A DNA stretch of 64,000 bases from a virus: positions 1-64,000 of the IMG/VR virus record IMGVR_UViG_3300049893_000773; one strand, given 5' to 3'. A model generated the notes under the pieces. It made no database searches and was not told the origin of the DNA. It saw only the letters and a program-made list of their open reading frames with translations. Shown one piece after another: positions 8,035 to 15,369 of the stretch (the first letter of the stretch is position 1; each line of letters opens with the position of its first letter). The position numbers and the translations under genes were made by a program.

Positions 8035-8489
8035 ACATCTTCTTGCTCGATCAGGACCCAGTACAAGCAGCGAGATACCACTTTGATCGTCATGTGGTTA
8101 AGATGACGGTTGAAACAGCCCAGTTGCTCTCGAATTGCGTTGAGTATCAAGACGGCAAGACCTACCGTCACAGCCACGAGAAGCACCCCTGCACTCTATG
8201 GGTAAAGGAGAGTCCGGTTCACTTCTGGTGGCTCTTCTACTTTGGTTTGGCTCTTGGAGAGGAGTACACCTTCCGGTACGGCAAGAAGCATTCTTCCGTT
8301 GCTGTTATCGAGGAATGCGGCAAGCACATGGTTCACTCAGCCGGTGTGCCCTCTTACTTCGTCCAGGTGATGCCTGACGAGTGCAAGGTCCCTGGGAATA
8401 CTGTCCAAGCATACCGGAACCTCTACATGGGACCAAAGCGTAGTCTTGCCAAATGGAAGAAGCGAGACACTCCCTGGTGGTGGGTCTAA
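8031..8489 (+). CDS. Conserved phage protein of unknown function (HVVKMxxETAQ type)
   Basis: About 152 residues starting with GTG at 8031, whose GTGA overlaps the previous stop; AAGAAGG sits six bases upstream. The product begins NIFLLDQDPVQAARYHFD, then HVVKMTVETAQLL, HPCTLWV, LALGEEYTFRYGKKH and MPDECK, ending WKKRDTPWWWV. I recall this pattern from many myoviruses as a conserved hypothetical protein. The invariant His, Lys, Glu, Asp and Trp residues suggest an enzyme, perhaps acting on nucleotides or DNA. No function is claimed. Confidence 0.7.
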   Translation: MNIFLLDQDPVQAARYHFDRHVVKMTVETAQLLSNCVEYQDGKTYRHSHEKHPCTLWVKESPVHFWWLFYFGLALGEEYTFRYGKKHSSVAVIEECGKHMVHSAGVPSYFVQVMPDECKVPGNTVQAYRNLYMGPKRSLAKWKKRDTPWWWV

Positions 8490-8498
8490 CATTCCAGC

Positions 8499-8789
8499 AT
8501 GTCAACTTGGACTCCCTTTGATTCCTACCGAGAGATGAAAGTCCTCCTGGATGGCAAGATCCTTGTCATCCGTCCATCCGATGTGGCTACGGTCGTGCCC
8601 CTTTTCTGTCCTCTTTGTGGTGTTTCTATGAAGACCTCGGACGATTCGATCGCCTATCGGAAAGCTCAGTGCTGCGATAAGTGCTTTTTGGCCTGCAAGG
8701 GAGACAAAGCCTTCTTGACAGAAGAACAGTGGGCGGAATACTTGGAAGACCGTCGAAACACGCCGCGTTCCCTATTTAAGCTGAAGTAA
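8499..8789 (+). CDS. Small zinc-ribbon protein
   Basis: 96 residues with CPLC (about 38-41) and CCDKC (about 59-63), a single predicted zinc ribbon, and an acidic C-terminal helix. It follows the previous gene by nine bases. The 3' end contains a CTATTTA element that probably drives the next gene. Function unknown. Confidence 0.6.
   Translation: MSTWTPFDSYREMKVLLDGKILVIRPSDVATVVPLFCPLCGVSMKTSDDSIAYRKAQCCDKCFLACKGDKAFLTEEQWAEYLEDRRNTPRSLFKLK
8773..8778 (+). promoter_or_regulatory. Putative late promoter TATTTA
   Basis: CCTATTTAA inside the end of the zinc-ribbon gene, 20 nt before the ATG at 8799. That ATG has an AGGG ribosome site. Confidence 0.4.
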
Positions 8790-8798
8790 TAGGGAAAC

Positions 8799-9197
8799 AT
8801 GGTAGAAGACTTCGATAAATACATGGCCCTGAGCAAGGTCCTGAACAACTCCTGGGGCACTGGTTCCCAGCTCAAGAGCCAATCTCAGTCGATCAAGTTT
8901 CAACTACGAGACGACCAGATGATGAAGGCTAACTTGGTCATGATCGTCAACATGCCAAATAACCCTAAAACGGCTGTTGAGTTCAAACAACGCTACAAGA
9001 ACGAGGCCCTTGGCAAGCTCAAGAGCGCTGTCGAGGACCTGAAAGAGCGTTTTGCCAAGCAAAATGACGGGAAATCCGTGTCCTTCAGACTGCTCGACTC
9101 CTCTGTTCAGGAGGGGATCGAGTACCTGACAAATGCCCAATACACGCCAACTTTGCGGGCTTATTTCAGACTGCATTGCCTGTTTGCCGTTGATTGA
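8799..9197 (+). CDS. Hypothetical protein preceding the large terminase
   Basis: 132 residues, mixed alpha/beta: a Gln/Ser-rich stretch near residue 30, a beta strand NLVMIVNMP, then two charged helices. No catalytic motif is evident. It occupies the place of a small terminase subunit before the terminase gene. It lacks an obvious helix-turn-helix and does not resemble T4 gp16, so that role is not claimed. Confidence 0.6.
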   Translation: MVEDFDKYMALSKVLNNSWGTGSQLKSQSQSIKFQLRDDQMMKANLVMIVNMPNNPKTAVEFKQRYKNEALGKLKSAVEDLKERFAKQNDGKSVSFRLLDSSVQEGIEYLTNAQYTPTLRAYFRLHCLFAVD

Positions 9198-9221
9198 CCA
9201 GAAAAAGGCAAATTGACTTGC

Positions 9222-9227
9222 TAGTTA
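9222..9227 (+). promoter_or_regulatory. Putative late promoter TAGTTA, near-leaderless
   Basis: CTAGTTAAAG lies 7 nt upstream of the terminase ATG, which has no Shine-Dalgarno between the element and the start codon. Confidence 0.45.
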
Positions 9228-9234
9228 AAGTCAA

Positions 9235-10965
9235 ATGCCTGTAAACCACATTCCAGCGCCAAAAGGCAAACTCAAGTTCGAGGAAATCGTCAAATGCGGA
9301 TCTGACCCGCTGTACTTCCTCAAGAAATACGGATACATCACCCACCCCAAGAGGGGGCTGATCAAGTTCACAACGTATCCATTCCAGGACGAATGCGTGA
9401 GGGACTTCGAGACCCACCGCTTCAACATCGTCCTGAAGTCTCGCCAGCTTGGTCTTTCGACCATTTGTGCAGGCTACTGCCTGTGGATGGCTCTTTTCCA
9501 GAAGGAAAAGAATATCGTTGTCATCGCAACCAAGCTTGACGTTGCCAAGAACTTCTTCAGCAAGATCGTGAAGATGTACGAGAACTTGCCGGATTGGCTT
9601 GTGATGCCAAAGGAAGAAAGCCGCTCTGTCAAGTCCATCAAGTTCACTAACGGTTCCAGGATCTCCGCAATCCCAACGGGAGACGACGCAGGTCGTGGTG
9701 AAGGTATCTCCCTCCTGGTTGTTGATGAGGCCGCTCACATTCAAGGCTTTGATGACCTCTGGATGGGTCTTTACTCGACGGTTTCGACCGGAGGTAACAT
9801 CATCCTCCTTTCCACCCCAAAGGGTGTTGGAAACGTCTTCCACAAGACCTGGGTGGGCTGTGACTTGGAGAAGAAGGAGAACGACTTCCACGGCATTCGT
9901 CTTCCTTGGACGGTGCATCCAGAACACGATGAAAGTTGGTTCCAGGAGCAGTGTCGTAACCTCAATGCAAGGGGTATCCAACAGGAGCTTCTTTGCTCCT
10001 TCCTTGGATCGGGTCACACCTACATTCCAGAGGAAACTCAGGAATTCATCCACTCAATGATCGAGGAGCCAATCGCCAAGATCGGCTATGATCGGAACAT
10101 TTGGGTCTGGAAATACCCTGAATCCGAGCACAAGTACATCATCTCGGCAGACGTTGCCCGTGGAGACTCCGACGACTACTCGACTGCTCACGTCATTGAC
10201 ACCACAGCAGACGAGGTGGTTGCCGAGTATCAAGGAAAGATCCCACCCGACCGTTTTGCAGAGCTGCTCATTGATCTTGGCCAGAAATACTACAATGCCA
10301 TGATCTGCCCTGAAAACAACTCCTTTGGCCTTGCAACGGCTTATAGGCTCAGGGACCTGAAGTACCCAAACATCTACTACGAAAAGTTTGCGAAGTCCAG
10401 CGTGTATCAAACCTACACCGAGGAAGATGTTCGCAACCTGACCCCTGGTATCACTACCACAGTCAAGAACCGTCAAGCAATGCTCGCCAAGCTTGAAGAG
10501 GTGCTTCGTAATCGCAAGCTCAAGGTCCACTCCTCTCGCCTTGCCGAGGAATTGAAGACCTTCGTCTGGAACCCAACAACCAACAAGGCTTCGGCCATGA
10601 AGGGTTACAATGACGACTTGATCATGTCCTTGGCAATTGGTTGCTATCTCTACGAGGCCAGCGAAAAGCAGGTGGACAACAACGCCCTGAATGCTGCCAT
10701 GCTCGCAGCCTGGGGTAAGAGCGTCACGAAACTCAATGGGGCGAACTATTCTGATCCGGCAAGTGAAGCCGAAGTCCCTCTGGCCTTCCAGCGTGTAAAT
10801 CACGGCTCGGCCTACAGTCACCAGAACGGTTACTTCCAAAAACCATTCTCCCAAGCAAATATGAAGCCAGGAGTGAATGCTCAGCAAGCAAGACCCACAG
10901 TGGGGGTCTACAATACTTACTCCTGGCTGTTCGATGGTGACCCGAAACCGAAAAAAGAAGATTGA
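9235..10965 (+). CDS. terL: Terminase large subunit (T4 gp17-like)
   Basis: 576 residues. ATPase half: a Walker A variant SRQLGLST (69-76), Walker B LLVVDEAA with Asp164-Glu165, and coupling motif LLSTP. Nuclease half (RNase H fold): ISADVARGDSDDYST with Asp306, CPENN with Glu360, and YNDDLIMS with Asp460/461. It docks on the portal, translocates DNA into the prohead and cuts concatemers. The length and motif order match T4 gp17. The portal gene is 13 kb away rather than adjacent, with RNA genes and the GroEL block in between. Confidence 0.95.
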   Translation: MPVNHIPAPKGKLKFEEIVKCGSDPLYFLKKYGYITHPKRGLIKFTTYPFQDECVRDFETHRFNIVLKSRQLGLSTICAGYCLWMALFQKEKNIVVIATKLDVAKNFFSKIVKMYENLPDWLVMPKEESRSVKSIKFTNGSRISAIPTGDDAGRGEGISLLVVDEAAHIQGFDDLWMGLYSTVSTGGNIILLSTPKGVGNVFHKTWVGCDLEKKENDFHGIRLPWTVHPEHDESWFQEQCRNLNARGIQQELLCSFLGSGHTYIPEETQEFIHSMIEEPIAKIGYDRNIWVWKYPESEHKYIISADVARGDSDDYSTAHVIDTTADEVVAEYQGKIPPDRFAELLIDLGQKYYNAMICPENNSFGLATAYRLRDLKYPNIYYEKFAKSSVYQTYTEEDVRNLTPGITTTVKNRQAMLAKLEEVLRNRKLKVHSSRLAEELKTFVWNPTTNKASAMKGYNDDLIMSLAIGCYLYEASEKQVDNNALNAAMLAAWGKSVTKLNGANYSDPASEAEVPLAFQRVNHGSAYSHQNGYFQKPFSQANMKPGVNAQQARPTVGVYNTYSWLFDGDPKPKKED

Positions 10966-11410
10966 CTCCAAGCGGGTTAAACCATATCGTTCGAAGGTCA
11001 TGCACAAGTTCTTGCGCCTTGCCTATGACCTCGCCAAGGTTTACCAGTTTGATGACTCCCTGGAGTACCATCACTGCGCTGTGATCGTGCGGGGCGGCAA
11101 GATTCTTGCTGTTGGCTATAACCACCGTGGCTGGAATCAACTCTCGGAGCAATACCGTGTCTGTGACCACACTTGCACGGTTCATGCCGAAATTGCTGCC
11201 ATCCTTTCGAAGCGCAAGAAGGTGCGTTTCGAGGGAGCCAAGATTTACGTGGTTCGGCTCAAGAGGGATGGAACCGTGGCCATGTCCAAGCCGTGTGAGA
11301 TGTGCCAGCACGTCCTCTACAACTACGGGATCAAGCGAGCGTACTACTCAACCGATGAGTTCCCATACGTTGCTAAGATGAGGGTTGACAATCCGGCTTT
11401 CACTGAATAA
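10934..11410 (+). CDS. Deoxycytidylate/cytidine deaminase-like protein
   Basis: The zinc-dependent deaminase signature is complete: CTVHAEIAA (His and catalytic Glu) and KPCEMCQHVL (the two Cys ligands), preceded by CAVIVRGGKILAVGYNHRG. Such enzymes make dUMP from dCMP for dTTP synthesis, which fits the phage thymidine kinase at 50.8 kb. The ATG at 10934 gives 158 residues and overlaps terminase by 32 bases. An ATG at 11000, just before the conserved domain, is the alternative start. Substrate (free nucleotide or other) is inferred. Confidence 0.75.
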   Translation: MVTRNRKKKIDSKRVKPYRSKVMHKFLRLAYDLAKVYQFDDSLEYHHCAVIVRGGKILAVGYNHRGWNQLSEQYRVCDHTCTVHAEIAAILSKRKKVRFEGAKIYVVRLKRDGTVAMSKPCEMCQHVLYNYGIKRAYYSTDEFPYVAKMRVDNPAFTE

Positions 11411-11419
11411 CTTCATGGA

Positions 11420-12283
11420 ATGAGCCACGAAGACCATTTCCCTACCGACCGAGCCGCTCCACGCTACCGTCAACGTTCCCCTTCCATTCTCTACCGAGAA
11501 GGCACCGGACTGATGGAAGACAAGGAGCTTGCTGCTGCCCAGCGGCACTTTGTGACCTACAGGAGCCGCATGACGGTCACAGGCAACGAACTGGTCATTG
11601 GGAGGTATTCGGTGCTCCCTTACTACAGGGAGTTGGAAGCTGACATCTCCTCTGTGGGCGGGAAGCTCATCAACTCCTACAAGCAGCACAGGTACGTGGC
11701 TGATATCCAGAATTACGCTGCGGACCTGGATGAGATGACCCCAAAGACCTGGAGTTGGAGGGAATTCCCCTATCTCCCCGACATGCCGATGGTGCTCAAG
11801 GGAGAAACCAACAGCAAGAAGGACAAGTGGGACACCCACATGTTCGCCCAGACCAAGGAGGATGCCATTGCCGTTTACCAGCGGTTGATGGATGATTCCC
11901 TCCTGTCCCGTCAGGAAATCTACGTTCGGGAGTATATCCCGCTCAAGAAGCTCGGAGTTGGACTCCATGGTCAACCCATCACGGTGGAGTTCAGGTTCTT
12001 CATTCTCCACGGAGAGGTGGTTTCCAGCGGCTTCTACTGGTCAAGCCACCTGGGAGACATCCAAGAGGTCCCCACGCCCTCTATGGTCCCCCAGGGGTTC
12101 CTACGGGATGCTATTGACAAGGTGAAGGACAATGTGAACTTCTTCGTGATGGACGTTGCCCTCACTGAAAGCGGTCGATGGATCGTCATTGAGTTGAATG
12201 ACGGCCAAATGGCTGGGTTGTCCGAGAATGACCCGGATGTCCTGTACGGCAACATGAAGAAGATGCTCTGGAGGAAAGAATGA
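11420..12283 (+). CDS. ATP-grasp domain protein
   Basis: 287 residues. MVLKGETNSKKDKW resembles the ATP-grasp nucleotide-binding lysine strand and loop, IYVREYIPL the hinge, FRFFILHGEVV the central strands, and FFVMDVALTESGRWIVIELNDGQMAGL the C-terminal metal-binding strand. This pattern is common in a phage ATP-grasp family (DUF4343-like). Such enzymes form amide or thioester bonds via acyl-phosphate, but the substrate is unknown. An internal ATG at 11513 is another possible start. It overlaps the next gene by four bases. Confidence 0.65.
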   Translation: MSHEDHFPTDRAAPRYRQRSPSILYREGTGLMEDKELAAAQRHFVTYRSRMTVTGNELVIGRYSVLPYYRELEADISSVGGKLINSYKQHRYVADIQNYAADLDEMTPKTWSWREFPYLPDMPMVLKGETNSKKDKWDTHMFAQTKEDAIAVYQRLMDDSLLSRQEIYVREYIPLKKLGVGLHGQPITVEFRFFILHGEVVSSGFYWSSHLGDIQEVPTPSMVPQGFLRDAIDKVKDNVNFFVMDVALTESGRWIVIELNDGQMAGLSENDPDVLYGNMKKMLWRKE

Positions 12284-12948
12284 TGGACAATTTGCACATT
12301 GCCCTGCCGAAATGGCCCTGCATGTATGTTCATGGAGCCTCGATCACTGTCGATCAAGCGAAGGAGGTGATCCGTCGAAGTGACTTGTGGTTTCGTGGAT
12401 TGTACGGCTCGGATAACGCTAGGTTCAAAAAGCTGGCGGTTGATTTCGGTTTTAAGCCGCTCGATGGATACTCTTCGGAGGAATTCTGGGCTGCGATGAA
12501 CCGCCGAGAACAGTGGCAGAAGGAATGGGGTTTGCTGGAGGCCGAATACCTGTTTACCGACTGGATCTGTTCCTCATACATTGGCGGCCCCAATGGATGG
12601 TGCAATCCTGATGGAACGATTTACTCGTTTCACAACGTCGGAAAGTGGCCTTCTCCTGAAGGTCTTATTCGGGATTGGAAGAGAGTCGCTGAAGCATTCC
12701 CATTCCTGACGTTGACTGCTGTCATCGGGGACAGGGAGTGTCACGAGAAGGACATTTCCCCGGTTATGCAGATTGAGGTCGCTAACGGCTCGGTCCATAG
12801 TGTGTATCCCCGTCGTGAGCTTTTCCCCATGTACAAGGAGACTGCGATCACTGACGTGCAAAACTGGCCTTCCTGTGGCATTTCAGAGGAGTGGCTCCAG
12901 GAATGGGCTGCTAAGTCAAGAGGGATCTTGACAAGGCTCGGAGGGTGA
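12280..12948 (+). CDS. Hypothetical protein co-expressed with ATP-grasp gene
   Basis: 222 residues, Trp-rich. It contains a conserved-looking EAEYLFTDWICSSYIGGPN segment, WCNPDGTIYSFHNVGKWPS and LTLTAVIGDRECHE, suggesting an alpha/beta fold with several aromatic positions. It starts within the ATGATG that overlaps the ATP-grasp stop, so the two are translationally coupled and may act together, for instance as enzyme and substrate-binding partner. I do not recognise the family. Confidence 0.65.
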   Translation: MMDNLHIALPKWPCMYVHGASITVDQAKEVIRRSDLWFRGLYGSDNARFKKLAVDFGFKPLDGYSSEEFWAAMNRREQWQKEWGLLEAEYLFTDWICSSYIGGPNGWCNPDGTIYSFHNVGKWPSPEGLIRDWKRVAEAFPFLTLTAVIGDRECHEKDISPVMQIEVANGSVHSVYPRRELFPMYKETAITDVQNWPSCGISEEWLQEWAAKSRGILTRLGG

Positions 12949-12955
12949 CCTAGAC

Positions 12956-12961
12956 TACTTA
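12956..12961 (+). promoter_or_regulatory. Putative promoter TACTTA of the tmRNA
   Basis: ACTACTTAGT ends 8 nt before the predicted 5' base of the tmRNA, about where transcription would start for a -10 type element. This supports reading TAnTTA as a promoter rather than a translation signal. Confidence 0.5.
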
Positions 12962-12969
12962 GTATCAAC

Positions 12970-13321
12970 GGGCGCGACCCGGTTTCGACGTGGATAGCAA
13001 AGGATTGACAGCGTGACGGCAGGCGTTGGTACTGCCATAAAGATTCCGACAAAAACACAAGGCGCTGAAGAAGCCCTCCCTCTCGCTGCTTGATAGCACG
13101 AGACACTGCCTGAGAGCTCTGTTCGGGCGTTCAGAGCAGTGATTCAATCGAACAAGGTTCCCCAAGATGCTTGTGGTAGGGAGAACCGAGATACTACAAG
13201 ATCCTCCCCTGAAAGCCCCCTTGTTGGCGTTTAGACGGAGTACAATAGCAAGGAAGGTCACGTAGGAAAGTTGATTCAGAGGTATTCGCGGACCTGAGTT
13301 CGACTCTCAGCGCGTCCACCA
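12970..13321 (+). ncRNA. ssrA: Transfer-messenger RNA (tmRNA)
   Basis: The 5' end GGGCGCGACCCGGTTTCGAC has the tmRNA 5' signature and pairs with 3' CGCGTCC (12970-12976 with 13311-13317, one G-U). Then come discriminator A and an encoded CCA. The T arm is CTGAG-TTCGACT-CTCAG. A GGCAG/CTGCC stem near 13017-13036 fits pseudoknot 1. The tag frame ends at TGATAG (13091-13096) and reads GAEEALPLAA or AEEALPLAA from about 13061/13064, ninety-odd bases from the 5' end as in E. coli. It would free stalled ribosomes and tag products for proteolysis. Resume codon position is inferred. Confidence 0.9.
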
Positions 13322-13322
13322 C

Positions 13323-13426
13323 GGGTGTGTAGTTTAGAGTATCCCACGATTCTGGCGCCGGAATCTTGGGAGCGGGAGAACGGGGGCCGAAAGCCCCAAA
13401 CGTTGGTTCGAGTCCAATCACATCCA
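13323..13426 (+). tRNA. Atypical tRNA-like gene with a hairpin inserted in the D loop (possible GAA anticodon)
   Basis: The acceptor arm GGGTGTG pairs with CACATCC (13419-13425) and the T arm is GTTGG-TTCGAGT-CCAAT. A D stem GTTT/GAAC and an anticodon arm GGGG-CCGAAAG-CCCC form only if about 31 bases (near 13340-13370) are treated as an insert. That insert is itself an almost perfect 14-bp hairpin. The anticodon would be GAA (Phe), but position 33 is C rather than U and the variable loop is short. It starts one base after the tmRNA. It may be an unusual tRNA, a decayed one, or a tRNA mimic. Confidence 0.45.
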
Positions 13427-13484
13427 CCCATCATTCTCAGCCATGCTTGAGTTACTCTTCAAGTGATTCTGTGCTATCTTGCTT

Positions 13485-13709
13485 ATGAAAGGCAAGGTAG
13501 TTGTGAGCGGCAAAAGCGACAAATGCAAGAGTTGCGACTCAGAGATGGTCACGTTTGAAACCCACCAAATGACGATGGATTACACCTCGTGCTATTGGTA
13601 CGAGGATGGCAAGAAAGTTGAAGGCAGTCACTCCGACTTTGGTCTTGGTGGAAGTGATAGCTTCTACATCACCTTCTGTCCCAATTGTGGCAAGGTTGAT
13701 GGTTTCTAG
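13485..13709 (+). CDS. Small zinc-ribbon protein
   Basis: 74 residues with CKSC (about 15-18) and CPNCGK near the C terminus, a typical treble-clef or ribbon spacing, with aromatic and acidic residues between. A TATCTT element ends four bases before the ATG and no Shine-Dalgarno is present, so a leaderless transcript is possible. A TTG two codons upstream is an alternative start. Function unknown. Confidence 0.6.
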   Translation: MKGKVVVSGKSDKCKSCDSEMVTFETHQMTMDYTSCYWYEDGKKVEGSHSDFGLGGSDSFYITFCPNCGKVDGF

Positions 13710-13753
13710 ATTCAAACCCAAGCCGCTGGTTTGGCTTGATTGCGGTTAAAGTG

Positions 13754-13877
13754 GGTTGGAGGCTACTCGATCCTCCGACCATCATGAGCCAGGGTGATCG
13801 AGGCCCTGGTGGGACCCTAAGACTGCAATCATCTGTTTGGGCGGCAACTAATTTCTCTCCTATCTATGAGATAGAGG
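13754..13877 (+). promoter_or_regulatory. Structured leader RNA region
   Basis: Three hairpins lie in the 170-base gap before the next gene: a 9-bp stem 13754-13762/13772-13780, a 6-bp GC-rich stem 13789-13794/13804-13809, and CTATCT/AGATAG (13860-13865/13869-13874). The last one covers the base of the AGAGG ribosome site ahead of the ATG at 13883. This suggests translational control; no known riboswitch class is recognised. Confidence 0.35.
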
Positions 13878-13882
13878 CAAAT

Positions 13883-14146
13883 ATGCGTTCCGGTTCTCAG
13901 ACTCGCTACAAGAGGTACAAGATGGGTCACCTTCCAGGTGATCTTCCTCATCAATGCAAGGCGCGTCTCCTGGAGTACAGGGAGGGCAAATCTCTTCCTG
14001 AAGAGGACGAGTGGAGGGTGAAGGGTTTCAAGAAGGACCAACATCTTCGAGCCGAGGGGGCTTTTCGACGTTCAGAGAGGGCTGAGATTGAGGAGTTCCT
14101 GGAGGAAGAGGAAGAGCAAGAGGAACTGGAAGAGAACGCTAGTTAG
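13883..14146 (+). CDS. Small charged hypothetical protein
   Basis: 87 residues: a basic N-terminal half (several Lys/Arg, one His-Cys pair) and a strongly acidic Glu-rich tail that ends EELEENAS. The ATG at 13883 follows an AGAGG site. The open frame extends upstream to 13736, but that part overlaps stable hairpins and looks non-coding. It ends eight bases before tRNA-Ala. Function unknown. Confidence 0.5.
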   Translation: MRSGSQTRYKRYKMGHLPGDLPHQCKARLLEYREGKSLPEEDEWRVKGFKKDQHLRAEGAFRRSERAEIEEFLEEEEEQEELEENAS

Positions 14147-14153
14147 AAAACAC

Positions 14154-14226
14154 GGGGCCATAGCTCAGTTGGGAGAGCGCGACAATGGCATTGTCGAGGT
14201 CGTCGGTTCGAACCCGACTGGCTCCA
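14154..14226 (+). tRNA. tRNA-Ala (GGC)
   Basis: A clean cloverleaf. The acceptor is GGGGCCA/TGGCTCC with one G-U. The D arm contains TAGCTCAGTTGGGAGAGC. The anticodon stem CGACA/TGTCG encloses loop ATGGCAT, giving anticodon GGC. The T arm is GTCGG-TTCGAAC-CCGAC. The 3' CCA is not encoded. It would read GCC/GCU alanine codons. Confidence 0.93.
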
Positions 14227-14233
14227 CTTCAAA

Positions 14234-14425
14234 ATGCTGAATTCCGACTTCATCATCAATGGCGGAAGGTGCCGCAAGTACGAGGGGTATACGGCCCCTA
14301 ATCAGTCCAAGGTGGTCACTGCCTTGAAGCTGTTGGTTCTTGCCCTGGTCGTTCCACCATTCGCTCTGACGATGTGTCTCGTGGACAAGCTGAGCAACCG
14401 TAGGAAGAAGCAACTCAAGGGCTAA
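14234..14425 (+). CDS. Small single-pass membrane protein
   Basis: 63 residues with one hydrophobic segment of about 22 residues (LKLLVLALVVPPFALTMCLV, about 32-51), followed by a positively charged tail RRKKQLKG. This predicts one transmembrane helix with a cytoplasmic C terminus. It begins eight bases after tRNA-Ala. Small phage membrane proteins of this kind can be holin-like, superinfection-exclusion or lysis-timing factors, but nothing here decides. Confidence 0.5.
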   Translation: MLNSDFIINGGRCRKYEGYTAPNQSKVVTALKLLVLALVVPPFALTMCLVDKLSNRRKKQLKG

Positions 14426-14464
14426 TTTGGCAACAAACCAGCTTCTTGCTTGCAGACTAGGCTC

Positions 14465-14728
14465 ATGCAAATTCAATACAACTGGAACGGGATGAAGCGT
14501 GGCCGTCCTGTCAAGCTGATTCGTAATGTGTACAACCGCATGGACGGATCGCCTTATGGCGGGATCTACTACGAGGAGCCGGGGCATTTGATTGCTGAAC
14601 GTGGGTGGATTGGTAGGTTCATTGCAAAGACACCAAAGGGTATCTTGGTGGAGTTCCACACACCAACCGGAGGAGTCCTGGGGTTGGTGCTTGATGAATT
14701 CGCTGTTGAGCTCTATGTACCTGCATGA
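14465..14728 (+). CDS. Hypothetical protein
   Basis: 87 residues starting at ATG 14465, beginning MQIQYNWNGMKRGRPVKLIR, with beta-rich Gly/Tyr patterning (SPYGGIYYEEPGH, GWIGRFIAKTP). It may be a small SH3-like beta barrel. Its last codons overlap the ATG of the following HNH gene (ATGA), so the two are coupled. Function unknown. Confidence 0.55.
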   Translation: MQIQYNWNGMKRGRPVKLIRNVYNRMDGSPYGGIYYEEPGHLIAERGWIGRFIAKTPKGILVEFHTPTGGVLGLVLDEFAVELYVPA

Positions 14729-15369
14729 CCGTAAGGTGGTCCTCCTATACTGACCAGGAGTTGATTGAGGCTGTAAAGCAATCAAACAGTCTTCGGGGAG
14801 TCGTGGAGGCCCTTGGCTTGAACTCCCGAGGAGGAGAATCGACGAAGAGGGTAGCTCGTCGGATAGCAGACCTTGAGTTGGACACAAGTCACTTCAAGTT
14901 CTCTCATTCCTCCAGGGAATCGACACCGGCACCACCAGTTGGAACTGTCGCCAACAGGCAGCAACGGTTGTTGAAGTTCATCCTGGTGGAGAAGTCCCCG
15001 CTCGACAATCTTCGTGGTCATCGCAGGTCCCTGGTTGCTATGGGCATCCTGACGGATTACTGTGTTGGGTGCGGTAAGAAATCCATCTCCAGCTTTGGAG
15101 AGGAGAAGAACATCCCGCTTCAAATTGACCATATCAATGGCGATAATCGCGATAATCGACCTGAGAACCTGAGACACCTTTGCCCCACCTGTCACTCCTT
15201 GCAACCAACGGAAGCTGGGAGGAAGTCAAAGGGAAGAAAAAGGAAGCAGCAAAGTGACAGAAGATCAACAACTCCTGGAACTACTCAGCAAGAAACTGCA
15301 TGCCGAGTCCGCAGCGAGGGGAGCCTGGGAAGCCAGGGGACCGAAGGATCAGTGGCTTGTTCTGCTTGA
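14725..15369 (+). CDS. HNH endonuclease
   Basis: The HNH core is LQIDHINGDNRDNRPENL...CPTCHSL (about 132-160), preceded by a zinc-binding CVGCGKK. The N terminus has SYTDQELIEAVKQSNSLRGVVEALGL, resembling a DNA-binding helix-turn-helix. This architecture is common in free-standing phage homing endonucleases. The last 40 or so residues are Gly/Ser/Arg-rich and overlap a different, better-looking reading frame (15254-15433), so the natural C terminus may be shorter or frameshifted. Confidence 0.75.
   Translation: MTVRWSSYTDQELIEAVKQSNSLRGVVEALGLNSRGGESTKRVARRIADLELDTSHFKFSHSSRESTPAPPVGTVANRQQRLLKFILVEKSPLDNLRGHRRSLVAMGILTDYCVGCGKKSISSFGEEKNIPLQIDHINGDNRDNRPENLRHLCPTCHSLQPTEAGRKSKGRKRKQQSDRRSTTPGTTQQETACRVRSEGSLGSQGTEGSVACSA

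Noticed and set aside
8799-9197. Small terminase subunit
   Set aside because: Location would fit, but there is no helix-turn-helix or coiled-coil oligomerisation pattern typical of gp16-like proteins.
13736-13830. A further tRNA in the RNA island
   Set aside because: Two hairpins suggested arms, but no acceptor pairing and no T-loop TTCGA consensus at the correct place were found.
13736-13882. N-terminal extension of the gene at 13883
   Set aside because: The stretch folds into stable hairpins, lacks a ribosome site at its first ATG, and the better start has AGAGG upstream.
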